NCBI RefSeq assembly: GCF_003732265.1 | Contig: NZ_MOBK01000001.1 | Coordinates: 1,054,001 to 1,118,000, forward strand | Reading direction: 5' to 3' | Length of the DNA: 64,000 nucleotides | Source of the DNA: Pseudomonas brassicacearum | GTDB taxonomy: Bacteria; Pseudomonadota; Gammaproteobacteria; Pseudomonadales; Pseudomonadaceae | In this document: in pieces, positions 43,421 through 51,960 of the stretch | Layout of the letters: each line of letters starts with the position of its first letter | How positions within the stretch are numbered: position 1 is the stretch's first letter | Program-made: the position numbers and the translations under genes | The notes under the pieces: model-generated | What the model was told of the DNA's origin: nothing | What the model saw: only the letters and a program-made list of their open reading frames with translations | Database searches by the model: none

Positions 43421-45082
43421 TCAGAAGGAGGTTTTGAAAGTAAATGCCAGCCAGCCACGGTCAGTGCCGCCGACGTTGCCGTTGCCGGAGACAGTGCCAT
43501 TGTTCAGGGTTTTGGTTTGCGCATCAGTATCGGCATAACGCAGGCCGAACTCATACAGTTGGGCGTAGGTGAGTTTGACGCCGACAGAGTACGACAACGC
43601 GCCTTCGCTGCCGCCGCCGGCCGTCGCCGCGTTACCATCCAGGCCGTAGTTGACGGTGAGCGGAACGTCCATATCCCAGGACGGGAAGATTGAAATGTAC
43701 TGCGGGGTGTAGTTGACAGCGACAGCGTAGTAATTCTTCGTCGAGCAACCGTCGGACTCACCACCAGAATTGGCGACGCGTGGCGTGTTGCCATTGACGC
43801 AACCGGCCTCGCCCACACCTTTGTACAACTCTTCGTGTTCGGTCACCCGGTCCAGGTGGCTGTAAGCAAACTCAGCGACCAGCGTGGCGTTATCCGAAAT
43901 GAAGTTGCGCGGCACCCCGTAAACGGCGTTGGCGATAAAGTGGATCGTGTCGCCACGAGGACCTTCTTCATCCAATGGATCGACACCGGTGGCGTTCAAC
44001 GCGCCATTCATGCGATAGGACAACTCAGAACCCACCGCCACGGTATTGAACACCCGGGCAAAGCTCAGACCCGCCAGCTTCACGCCGCGTGGGTAGACCA
44101 CTCGATAAGAGCCAAGTGCGGCTTTGACTTCGGGGGACAACCAAGGCTGGTAGTCGTCGAACTGACGGTAGTAGGCGCCAAAGGTCGATTCAATTTCTTC
44201 GACGTTGAGCTTACCCATCACACCCCAGTTCTTGCCGTCACGTCCGAAGCGCGAGTCCTGGCGTTGCAGCGTTGCGCCGTTGGCAGCCACCGGCAGCTGG
44301 TCCGGGCCTTCGAACAGCGGGTCCGCTGCACCGAAATAGGTACCGCCATAAGGAATCCGGGTAGGTTGCCATTCATAGAAGTACTGAGCGGCAAGCGAAA
44401 GGTGATCAGTCACCTGAGCCTTGGCGGAGATTTGACCAAGCGGCAGGAACACTTCCTTGGTTTCGATACCCGGACTGGTGGAGGCTTTTACGCCATCGCT
44501 TGGGGCTTGGGAATAAGACACGGCATGCGCGCCGAACAGCAGGCTCTCGCCCCAGTAGTTCGTGTGGCGGCCGACTTTCACGTTGACTGGCGTATCGCCG
44601 AGGTTGAAGTTGCGCCACACGAATGCATCGAGAATTTCGCCCGAAGGCCCGTGCATGTAGCGATCCACTTCATCGCTGTATTTGTTGTTGTGGTAGCTGG
44701 TGGCAAAGCCTGGAACGTTACTGCGAACGTCGTCGTCAGCATAAGCCTGGTCAAACCAGCCGGCAGCACTGAGTCGGGCGCCCCATTCGTTGAGGTAGGA
44801 GAAATCGAATTCACTCAACACATCGAGGCGATTTGTCACAATATCGTTTTTGTCGAACTTCCCGTCTGATTCGTCGAAGTTCGTCGTTCTCATGATGTTG
44901 TGGTCCTGACTATCGGTCCGCATCCCCAGGTTGTAACGGACCGTATTGTCCCAACGCACACGGTAGTCTGGGTTCGACATGTCGAACGAGGCCGCCATCA
45001 AACCCTGTGCACTGCCAACCATCAACAGCGTCAGAGCACCTTGAGTCAGCACCCGCCGACCCTGCTTGGTCTTCACATTCAT
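43421..45082 (-). CDS. DUF1302 outer-membrane barrel protein
   Basis: 553 residues from MNVKTKQGRR with a signal peptide ending near GLMA-AS. The mature part is beta-rich with alternating aromatic strands, and the last residues LAFTFKTSF end in Phe, the signature of BAM-assembled barrels. DUF1302 proteins look FadL-like in role, admitting hydrophobic substrates. AAGGTAG precedes ATG 45082. It heads the long minus-strand run down to 33850. Paralogue at 51961-53628. Confidence 0.9.
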   Translation of the reverse strand: MNVKTKQGRRVLTQGALTLLMVGSAQGLMAASFDMSNPDYRVRWDNTVRYNLGMRTDSQDHNIMRTTNFDESDGKFDKNDIVTNRLDVLSEFDFSYLNEWGARLSAAGWFDQAYADDDVRSNVPGFATSYHNNKYSDEVDRYMHGPSGEILDAFVWRNFNLGDTPVNVKVGRHTNYWGESLLFGAHAVSYSQAPSDGVKASTSPGIETKEVFLPLGQISAKAQVTDHLSLAAQYFYEWQPTRIPYGGTYFGAADPLFEGPDQLPVAANGATLQRQDSRFGRDGKNWGVMGKLNVEEIESTFGAYYRQFDDYQPWLSPEVKAALGSYRVVYPRGVKLAGLSFARVFNTVAVGSELSYRMNGALNATGVDPLDEEGPRGDTIHFIANAVYGVPRNFISDNATLVAEFAYSHLDRVTEHEELYKGVGEAGCVNGNTPRVANSGGESDGCSTKNYYAVAVNYTPQYISIFPSWDMDVPLTVNYGLDGNAATAGGGSEGALSYSVGVKLTYAQLYEFGLRYADTDAQTKTLNNGTVSGNGNVGGTDRGWLAFTFKTSF

Positions 45083-45502
45083 ACACACTACCTTTTATTT
45101 TTATTTTCTGTCGTTAAGTGCGTTCAAACAGTCATTCCAGCGATCTGCGAAACCCCACAGGATCGATGCAAGTCCCGCCTGGACAGTCCGCTCAAGAGGC
45201 CTGGCACGCTCCAGGACTTCTTTCCCCTTCAGCTGAAAGCCACCGTAACGGATTAGAATTCAAAATTCCACATAAAGATTGCAGTTCTCTATTCAGAATT
45301 ATACCCGCGAATTCCTGATGCCACGATTCAGACAAAGGTGCCGTCAGGAGCAATACTGCACACAAAACACATAAACGTTCAAATAATCTTTGACGGTTTT
45401 CTTCTTTAGGCTTTCAATAGCCCCGGCAGACCCACTGAATACGGGGCGTTTGGCTAGAAAAACGGCACATGAACCGGCAGAAAAAAAACAACAGGAGCCA
45501 CC
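45083..45502. other. Non-coding gap between DUF1302 and SDR-like gene
   Basis: 420 bases of divergent intergenic sequence with no gene. It must hold the promoters of the DUF1302 operon and of the SDR-like gene. No copy of the 23-bp element was found. TTGACG (45390-45395) with a 17-base gap to TTCAAT (45413-45418) is a weak sigma-70-like match pointing to the SDR-like gene. Confidence 0.45.
45390..45418 (+). promoter_or_regulatory. Possible sigma-70 promoter of SDR-like gene
   Basis: TTGACG, 17 bases, TTCAAT, ending 85 bases before ATG 45503. The -10 box is poor, so this is a weak call. Confidence 0.25.
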
Positions 45503-46348
45503 ATGAACATTGATTTGAGTGCAAAGCGCGTGATCATTACGGGCGCTTCTCGAGGCATTGGCCTGGCCATCGCCAAGGCTTTTGCGGCTGAAGGAGCGCG
45601 GGTAGCGATATGCGCACGCGATGCGGCAGCCGTGCGTGATGCCGGTGCGCAGCTGGGTGAACACGCCCAGGCGGTTATTGCCCGGGTTGTGGATGTCACC
45701 GACAGCGAAGGGGTGAAAGCTTTCGTCGCTGAAGTTGCACAGGCCTGGGGTGGTGTCGATGTGCTGGTGAACAATGCGGGTCAAGGCCGTAGCGGCAATA
45801 TCGATACCCTCACCCCGGAAGCCATCCTCGAACATGCCAACATTCTGCAGATGGGGCATTTCCGCTTCGTCCAGGCCGTGGTGCCGTTCATGCGTGAACA
45901 GCGATGGGGGCGAATCATCGAAATAAACGCCCTGGCCGGCGCGATTCCGACACCTGACGGTATTCCTTCGGTGATCAACCGCGCGTCGTGCATCGCCCTC
46001 TCCCGCTCGTTGGGCATGTCCCTGCCCAAGGACAATATTTTGGTCAACAGCCTGAACATGGGCTGGATCGACACCGGCCAGTGGGATCGTCACTACAAAG
46101 AGATGGGGCCGGGCGTCACTCGCGAGGAGTTCGACGCCATGGTGATGAAAGTCGTGCCGCTGGGACGCTACGGCAAACCTGAAGACGTAGCGGGTATGGC
46201 GCTGTTCCTGGCCAGTGAATACGCCAGTTTCATCAGCGCGGCCTCGATCGACATTGCCGGGGGCATGGGCGGGCAGATTGCCTACTTCCCGACGCTCAAG
46301 CGCGATTTTGCCGCAGCCATTGCCGCACGCAACGCTGCCGGCGAGTAA
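45503..46348 (+). CDS. SDR-fold protein lacking catalytic residues
   Basis: 281 residues from MNIDLSAKRV (GGAG upstream). The cofactor motif TGASRGIG and VNNAGQG are intact. In the active-site strand IIEINALAGAI the Ser is missing, and the helix that should carry YxxxK reads SVINRASCIALS, so Tyr is Ser and Lys is Arg. The C-terminal part is normal (GRYGKPEDVAGMALFLASEYASFI). It is therefore unlikely to be a standard dehydrogenase; a lyase, isomerase or regulatory role is possible. Confidence 0.82.
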   Translation: MNIDLSAKRVIITGASRGIGLAIAKAFAAEGARVAICARDAAAVRDAGAQLGEHAQAVIARVVDVTDSEGVKAFVAEVAQAWGGVDVLVNNAGQGRSGNIDTLTPEAILEHANILQMGHFRFVQAVVPFMREQRWGRIIEINALAGAIPTPDGIPSVINRASCIALSRSLGMSLPKDNILVNSLNMGWIDTGQWDRHYKEMGPGVTREEFDAMVMKVVPLGRYGKPEDVAGMALFLASEYASFISAASIDIAGGMGGQIAYFPTLKRDFAAAIAARNAAGE

Positions 46349-46375
46349 CGCGCGCACGGCCGAGCATTCATTGAT

Positions 46376-46391
46376 CGCCGCGAAAGCGGCG
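46376..46391 (+). other. GNRA-tetraloop hairpin before transporter gene
   Basis: CGCCGC-GAAA-GCGGCG, a perfect 6-base stem with a GAAA tetraloop, in the 90 bases between the SDR-like stop and the EamA gene. No U-run follows, so it is not a standard terminator. Confidence 0.4.
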
Positions 46392-46437
46392 TTGGTCCCG
46401 GTGCGCTCAACGCACCCTCAACGTTGGCGCCCCCGTG

Positions 46438-47322
46438 ATGAATTTGCTGTTACCTGTCCTGGCTACACTGATCTGGGCTGCCAGTACGGTGGTCAATCGT
46501 CTGTCGGTGGGGGTGATCGATCCCGCGGCCATTTCTTTCTACCGTTGGCTGACTGCATTGCTGGTGTTGTCGCCAGTGTTGTTGCCCAGGGTGTGGCGCT
46601 TGCGTCGCCAGATCCGGCCGCATCTACTCAAACTGTGGTTGCTGGGCCTGCTCGGCATGTCGCTTTACCAGTCGCTGGCGTATTTCGCGGCGCACACTGT
46701 CAGCGCCACCTCTATGGGTCTGATTTTGGCGACCATGCCACTACTCACCGTGCTGCTGGCCTTCCCGGTACTCAATACCCGACCGACCGCGACGCTGCTG
46801 GTCGGCACCCTGGTGTCATTTGCCGGACTGACCTGGTTGCTGGCGGCAGGCGACTTGCCCTCGCTCTGGCAGCATGGCGTGGGCCAGGGTGAGCTGATGA
46901 TGTTGCTCGCATCATTGTCGTACGCGCTGTACTGCGTGCTGGTGAAACGCTGGCAGATTCCCCTGCCGACCTGGGAAAGTCTGTATGTGCAAATTATCTG
47001 CGGCACCCTGCTGCTGGTGCCGCCATTCGTCTTGGCGCCGTCGATCGCCCTGACGGCCAGGAACATCCCGCTGGTGCTATTCGCGGGGCTGTTCGCCTCA
47101 GCACTGGCACCAGGACTATGGATGCGCGGCCTGCAAACACTCGGCGCAGAAAAAACCGCCGTGCTGATGAACCTGGTGCCGTTGTTTACCGCCGTGTTGG
47201 CGATCGTGTTGCTCGGAGAAACACTGCACCTGTACCACGCAGTGGGTGGCGGCTTGATTTTGCTGGGGATTGGATTGGCACAATGGAAACCCGCCCGGGT
47301 TTTGGCCCGGGCTGCGACCTAG
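46438..47322 (+). CDS. EamA/DMT-family transporter
   Basis: 294 residues from ATG 46438 (an in-frame GTG one codon earlier); no clear ribosome site. Ten membrane segments in two EamA repeats, with FYRWLTALLVLSP and a second-half LMNLVPLFTAVLAIVLLGE, the family hallmarks. It exports or imports small metabolites; link to the pathway is only by location. Its TAG stop shares a CTAG with the phosphatase gene's stop. Confidence 0.87.
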   Translation: MNLLLPVLATLIWAASTVVNRLSVGVIDPAAISFYRWLTALLVLSPVLLPRVWRLRRQIRPHLLKLWLLGLLGMSLYQSLAYFAAHTVSATSMGLILATMPLLTVLLAFPVLNTRPTATLLVGTLVSFAGLTWLLAAGDLPSLWQHGVGQGELMMLLASLSYALYCVLVKRWQIPLPTWESLYVQIICGTLLLVPPFVLAPSIALTARNIPLVLFAGLFASALAPGLWMRGLQTLGAEKTAVLMNLVPLFTAVLAIVLLGETLHLYHAVGGGLILLGIGLAQWKPARVLARAAT

Positions 47323-48104
47323 GCGACCAGCAAGGACTCTCGCAGTTTTTGCAAGCCCTCAGTGCTCAAACCACTGAAACGCTGCAGATAGGCATCCAGC
47401 CCACCATACTCGGCCTCGATCACCGCATAAGTGGCATTCAAGTATTCGGGGCGGGCATCCACCACCGCGTCGAACGCCGCTTCGCTGACCGTCTGGCCCA
47501 CCATCCGGCTCACCGCATGTCTCATTGCCTGTTGGCGCTCAATGCTCAGCTGACTGAAACGCCGGGCCGAACGTAAATAGTCGGTCATGATGTGTTCAGG
47601 TTCGACGCCCAAGGCGTGTAACAGCAGCATGATCGCCACGCCGGTGCGGTCCTTGCCCGCCGTGCAGTGAATCAGGACCGCCCCATTGCCGTGCGCAAAC
47701 AACTCAAACAACGCGGGTAACAGGGGCGCCAACATTCTCGGCAGTCCCCGGTAAACCTCCAGCATCATGCCCCGCGCGCCCTCCTCCAACGGGTTGTCCG
47801 CCAACAGGGAGGCAATACGCGGATCGGCACGGACATCACCGACGACCTCCAGGTGAAGGTCCTGGATTGCACTATCAGGCAAGCGGTTCGGGTAACGTTC
47901 ACGCTCGCCCGCACTGCGTAAATCGCAGACAGTCTGCAACCCCAGCCGCTGGAGCGTCTGCCAGTCTTCAGCAGTCAAACCATGCAACTGGTCTGCCCGC
48001 AATAAAACATCTGCGCCAATGCGCCGACCACATCGGGTAGGCATTCCTTTCAAGCTGCGAAAGTTATCGGCGCCTTGCAGGCGGAAATCTTCCTCACGGG
48101 ACAT
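47319..48104 (-). CDS. Tyrosine/serine protein phosphatase-like (dual-specificity type)
   Basis: 261 residues from MSREEDFRLQ (GGAGAG upstream). The P-loop HCTAGKDRTG has the nucleophile Cys147 and Arg153, as in the Y_phosphatase3/MptpB-like family. FRSLKGMP and DLRSAGER near the N-terminus fit that family too. It starts two bases after the kinase-like gene's stop, so the two are coupled; the pair could add and remove phosphate on the same substrate, protein or small molecule. Confidence 0.85.
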   Translation of the reverse strand: MSREEDFRLQGADNFRSLKGMPTRCGRRIGADVLLRADQLHGLTAEDWQTLQRLGLQTVCDLRSAGERERYPNRLPDSAIQDLHLEVVGDVRADPRIASLLADNPLEEGARGMMLEVYRGLPRMLAPLLPALFELFAHGNGAVLIHCTAGKDRTGVAIMLLLHALGVEPEHIMTDYLRSARRFSQLSIERQQAMRHAVSRMVGQTVSEAAFDAVVDARPEYLNATYAVIEAEYGGLDAYLQRFSGLSTEGLQKLRESLLVA

Positions 48105-48106
48105 GC

Positions 48107-49306
48107 TCAACTCTCCAATAAGTGTTGATACGCTTGCGTCAACGGACGTGCGCCCTGCCCCAGTGCCGGTGTCCGACGCGGCTTACGGCCATGGGTCAGC
48201 AAGCGCAGAGTATCGAAATCTTCAGCGGCGGCGAAGAACCGTTCCACCATTGGCAACCCGGCCTGCCCCCACTCATCCATGTTCGACATCCAGGTCTGCA
48301 TCCCCCAAACCGGCCAACGACGCAACTGTTCCCAGGCAGCGTCCTGGCCCAGCACGCCTTCGGCCCCCAGACTGATCAATTTTTCCCGGTACACACGCAA
48401 CAGATTCTGTGCATCCGTACGGCGTTCCGCCACCGTCAGCGCACCGAGCATGAAATACGCGACATCACGCCATGGTCGGCCACGCCGGGCCAGTTGCCAG
48501 TCCAGCCAGATCCGCTGGCCGTCACTGCGTAAAAAACTGTTGCCCTGGTGCGAATCGCCATGGATCAGACAGCTGGGTGAAGTCTGCTCCAGTTCGAAGG
48601 CTGCCAGCTCATCGAAGGCATGGCTGAACAGCTCAGGCGTCTCGTACATCCATTTCGGCAGCAGTTGTTGGTACTCGGGTTTGCGCAGATTGACCTTGAT
48701 GTAGTTGTACATGCGCAGCAGACCATCGCTGTCCACCGGGTTGGCCATCGAGACCGGCAACCAGCGCTGTTCCTGCAACTGCGGACTGTTCCAGGTCGCC
48801 GCATGCACTGTCGCCAATGACTCCAACCCCTGGGCAACACCGTCCACGCCAAGGTGATCGGTGCTATGACCAAATTGCCCGGCGGCCAGACCGAGGTCTT
48901 CCATCATCACGACACCTCGGCCACCGCCATCGGCGTCCCAGTCGGTGAAAAAGGTGGTCGGCAATGGCGCGTCGGACCAGCCGCGCGCCAGATGATACAA
49001 GCGCGCTTCCAGTTCACAGATATCGCCGCTTTCGAAACCCTCGGACCAGTTCGACTTCAGGCACACATGCGCAGGAATGCCCGCACGCTGGCCGACCTCG
49101 TTCAACTCAAGCCTGGCGCGCAATTTGGTGGTGTGCCCGTTACGGACCTCCACCGCGGTCAACGCCAGGACCTCGATGCCTGGATAACGCGGCTGCAATA
49201 GCTGCGTGAGCCAGGCTGCGGTGATCTCACTCAGTTGCCGAGGCAATCGACCTGTGCGCTGCGGGTATGGCCGCCCGGCGGCCATGTCCAGCAGGCTGTC
49301 CGTCAC
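48107..49306 (-). CDS. APH/ecdysteroid-kinase-like phosphotransferase
   Basis: 399 residues from a GTG at 49306 that overlaps the amidohydrolase stop (GTGA); MAAGRP at 49285 is an alternative start. The Brenner motif LIHGDSHQGNSF is near residue 248, followed by IWLDWQLA with the metal-binding Asp. The family phosphorylates small hydroxyl compounds, and in hydroxy-acid catabolism LvaA/ACAD10-11 relatives phosphorylate hydroxyacyl-CoAs. A hydroxylated diterpenoid intermediate is a plausible substrate here; antibiotic resistance is unlikely from context. Confidence 0.83.
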   Translation of the reverse strand: MTDSLLDMAAGRPYPQRTGRLPRQLSEITAAWLTQLLQPRYPGIEVLALTAVEVRNGHTTKLRARLELNEVGQRAGIPAHVCLKSNWSEGFESGDICELEARLYHLARGWSDAPLPTTFFTDWDADGGGRGVVMMEDLGLAAGQFGHSTDHLGVDGVAQGLESLATVHAATWNSPQLQEQRWLPVSMANPVDSDGLLRMYNYIKVNLRKPEYQQLLPKWMYETPELFSHAFDELAAFELEQTSPSCLIHGDSHQGNSFLRSDGQRIWLDWQLARRGRPWRDVAYFMLGALTVAERRTDAQNLLRVYREKLISLGAEGVLGQDAAWEQLRRWPVWGMQTWMSNMDEWGQAGLPMVERFFAAAEDFDTLRLLTHGRKPRRTPALGQGARPLTQAYQHLLES

Positions 49307-50340
49307 GGTGTCAGCACCCGGCCAGCGTTGCTCGGAACCTTCAGCTTGAGGAGTTCGATCGCATTACCGCTACGAATTCGTTCGCGGTCTTGAGCCGACA
49401 AACCCAGCCCCTCGGTCAGATCGCCATGGTCATAGGCACCCCCAAAGTTGGTGCCGTACAACAGACGCTCCGCCCCCACTACCTCCGCAACGCCACGCCG
49501 CAGTCCAGGTGCATGCACATCGAGGTCGAAGTAGAAGTTCTGCATGTAGTCCATCAACGGACGCTGGTTGCGCGAGTCAGGTGCCATGGCCCGATTGAGT
49601 TCGCTCAGGCGACCCAACTGGAAAACCGCCATGCCACCGGCATGGGTGATGTAGGTTTTCAGGGTCGGGAATACATCCAGCGCGCCGCCACAGATCAAGT
49701 ACCAGAAGAACAGCGTTTCATCGACACAGTCACCCACGATGGAGGTGGTTTCGAACTTGTCGTCAGTGTGTTTTTCGCCCCAGTAAATCGACTGGTTGAA
49801 GCCGTGCACCATGATCGGCACGTCCAGCTGAACGAGCTTTTCCCAGACCGGGAACAAGCGTTCATCGTGAGCTTCCAGGCCATTGAAATTGGCCCCGCCG
49901 ACGCACACGCCCTTGGCCCCTAACTGAGTCACGGCGCGTTCGATTTCCTTGGCCGCGTTCAGCGGATCGGCCAGGTTGGCGTGGCACCAGAAATCGAAGT
50001 GGTCGGGATCGGCCCGGCAAAATGCCGACAACTCGTCGTTGCAGATACGCGCGTATTCGTTGGCGAAATCGCCTGCCCAATACATGAAGCAGTGGGACGG
50101 CGTGGACATCACCAGTTTGTCGACCCCTCGTTCGGCCATCAGCTTTCGACGGCTGGCGTGGGTCATGCGCGCGAGAATATTGGCCTGCGCCTCGGCATCG
50201 GTCGCCGCTTTGGCCGGTTGCTTGGTGCCGAGGGAAAAATGCCCCACGGTCAGCCCTTGCACCTTCATGAACGGCCCCCAGAACTCATGGCGGTTCAGCA
50301 TGCCCTCAGTCAGCAAGTGGGCGTGGACATCAATCAGCAT
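49303..50340 (-). CDS. ACMSD-type amidohydrolase
   Basis: 345 residues with AAGGAG before ATG 50340. It begins MLIDVHAHLL, with the HxH metal motif, then NEYARICNDELSAFC, MVHGFNQSIYWG, THAGGMAVFQLG and YGTNFGGAYDHGDL. It is a clear paralogue of the amidohydrolase at 6890-7954. Likely a decarboxylase or C-C hydrolase of a ring-fission product. It leads an operon with the kinase and phosphatase and has an operator-like element 95 bases upstream. Confidence 0.87.
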   Translation of the reverse strand: MLIDVHAHLLTEGMLNRHEFWGPFMKVQGLTVGHFSLGTKQPAKAATDAEAQANILARMTHASRRKLMAERGVDKLVMSTPSHCFMYWAGDFANEYARICNDELSAFCRADPDHFDFWCHANLADPLNAAKEIERAVTQLGAKGVCVGGANFNGLEAHDERLFPVWEKLVQLDVPIMVHGFNQSIYWGEKHTDDKFETTSIVGDCVDETLFFWYLICGGALDVFPTLKTYITHAGGMAVFQLGRLSELNRAMAPDSRNQRPLMDYMQNFYFDLDVHAPGLRRGVAEVVGAERLLYGTNFGGAYDHGDLTEGLGLSAQDRERIRSGNAIELLKLKVPSNAGRVLTP

Positions 50341-50434
50341 GGCGTTCTCCTTGTTGTAATAAGCCAGCAGACCGAACGACCGATTGGCGGGGCGTCCGGA
50401 TCGATTTAAGGGATAAATGCGTCACGCCAAATAT

Positions 50435-50457
50435 AAACATATTTTAAATATGTGTTC
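50435..50457. promoter_or_regulatory. Candidate dit regulon operator (upstream of second ACMSD-type amidohydrolase)
   Basis: AAACA-N13-TGTTC flanked by T and A. The inner bases make ACATATTT/AAATATGT almost symmetrical. It is very like the copy at 1893-1915, which also precedes an amidohydrolase. Confidence 0.55.
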
Positions 50458-50522
50458 AGTTAATTATTAATAAAAAAGCGGATCCCGAACACACACAAAC
50501 CAGCGCTTTCGGAAAATCAGCC

Positions 50523-50548
50523 AAAAAAAAGCGGCCCCCTCAGGCCGC
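50523..50548 (-). terminator. Rho-independent terminator after DUF1329
   Basis: GCGGCC (50531-50536) pairs with GGCCGC (50543-50548), loop six bases, and on the minus strand it is followed by eight Ts (50523-50530). It lies 24 bases past the DUF1329 stop at 50572. Confidence 0.82.
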
Positions 50549-50571
50549 AAAAGCGTGTTCACTTGATGCAA

Positions 50572-51933
50572 TCAGCGTTGCGTTTCCTGGGAAACGATCG
50601 ACTCCGGTTTCATGTCGCGCTCGGACAAGGGTTCGTCATGCACCTGGTAGCCACCCTTCAAGCCATCGTTTAGCAGTGACCACATACCTTTGTTGAAGTC
50701 GTAACTGACGTTCTTCACTGTGTAGGGCAGGTTTTTGTCATACAGCTGCACACCGCTCTGGAACAGCGCGCGGTACAGCACCCCGCCTTGGTCCCAGGCG
50801 TCATACAGACCGGCACCAAAAGTATCTTCGTCAAGGTAATAGGTGCGCTTGCTATAGACGTGGCGTTTGCCCGGTTTCAGTGTCGCCTCCACGACCCACA
50901 CCCGATGCAGTTCCCAGCGCTCGCAAGCCGGGTTGGCGTGGTGGGGCTGGAATTGTTCTTCCTGGCCGCAGCTGAAATAGAACTTGTAGGCGTTGTAGGG
51001 AATGTACATTTCCTTGCGACCCACCAGTTTGTAATCGAAGCGGTCCTGGCTGCCAGAGAACATCTGCAACTCGTCGAACAGGTTCACCCCACCCTGGTTG
51101 GGCACTGGCGTGTCATAGGAGAATTCCGGCGCCAGCTTGATGCGGCGCATGCCCGGCGTGTAGCTCCACGCGCGACGCGGCTGGGTTTGGGGGTCGAGGT
51201 AGTCGGCGAGGATGATCAGTTGCCCGGCGCTGCGGGCCGGGTAGCTGTCCAGCGCCCAGGCGCGGTAGTACAACTGCGGATCCCGATCAGCCTGTTTGAC
51301 CTGGTAGTACGGGGCCTCCTCCATGGTGGCGGACTCGGCGGTCTTGGTCACCGAACCCCGGGAATCCACGACCCAACTGTTGGACGACGCCGTGGTGGTG
51401 TAGCCCGTGCCCTTGTAGCGCAGCACCTGGTTCCAGATAACCTCGTTACCGTTTTGCGGCAGTGGAAACGGCAACCCACCCCGGCATGCCGGGTCGACAG
51501 CCAGGCTGTCCTTGGTGGTATGGCAACTGCTGGCGTTGCGCGTGGAGGCATCGAGTATCGCTTGCGGGTACGCCGCGGTGCGGTGACTCGGGTAGATATC
51601 CAGGTAGTAGTCCGGGAATTTATTCAGCAGCATTTTTTGCCCACCGCTCAGCCGGTCGGCGTATTGCTCCATGTTTTTGGAGTTGATGCGCAACAGCGGT
51701 TTTTCATCCTTGAACGGGTCGGCCCAGAATCCGCTGTCTGGTTTGAAACCGGCCGGACTCTGCTTCAGGCCTCCCGTGTAAGGGGGAATGCTGCCATCGG
51801 CATTGCCCGCGATAATCGCGCCAAACGGTGTCAGGGTTTTGCCGATCTGTGCGACCTGATCGGCCGGTGCCGCGGCCTGACTGCAGGTGGCGATGCTCAA
51901 CAGCGCCACCGCCCATGCAAATTGTCCTTTCAT
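50572..51933 (-). CDS. DUF1329 family protein, exported
   Basis: 453 residues with a signal peptide (FAWAVALLSIATCSQA-AA). It shares long blocks with the protein at 42032-43390, for example GKTLTPFGAI, FDELQMFSGSQDRFDY and EMYIPYNAYKFYF, so one pair arose by duplication. The last gene before a strong terminator. Probable periplasmic or outer-membrane lipid-type carrier with the DUF1302 barrel next to it. Confidence 0.9.
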   Translation of the reverse strand: MKGQFAWAVALLSIATCSQAAAPADQVAQIGKTLTPFGAIIAGNADGSIPPYTGGLKQSPAGFKPDSGFWADPFKDEKPLLRINSKNMEQYADRLSGGQKMLLNKFPDYYLDIYPSHRTAAYPQAILDASTRNASSCHTTKDSLAVDPACRGGLPFPLPQNGNEVIWNQVLRYKGTGYTTTASSNSWVVDSRGSVTKTAESATMEEAPYYQVKQADRDPQLYYRAWALDSYPARSAGQLIILADYLDPQTQPRRAWSYTPGMRRIKLAPEFSYDTPVPNQGGVNLFDELQMFSGSQDRFDYKLVGRKEMYIPYNAYKFYFSCGQEEQFQPHHANPACERWELHRVWVVEATLKPGKRHVYSKRTYYLDEDTFGAGLYDAWDQGGVLYRALFQSGVQLYDKNLPYTVKNVSYDFNKGMWSLLNDGLKGGYQVHDEPLSERDMKPESIVSQETQR

Positions 51934-51960
51934 AAACAGGTACTCCGTTTCTTGGCTTAT

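Noticed and set aside
48107..49306. Aminoglycoside resistance gene
   Set aside because: The APH-fold motif is shared with many small-molecule kinases; overlap with a catabolic amidohydrolase gene and a phosphatase makes resistance unlikely.
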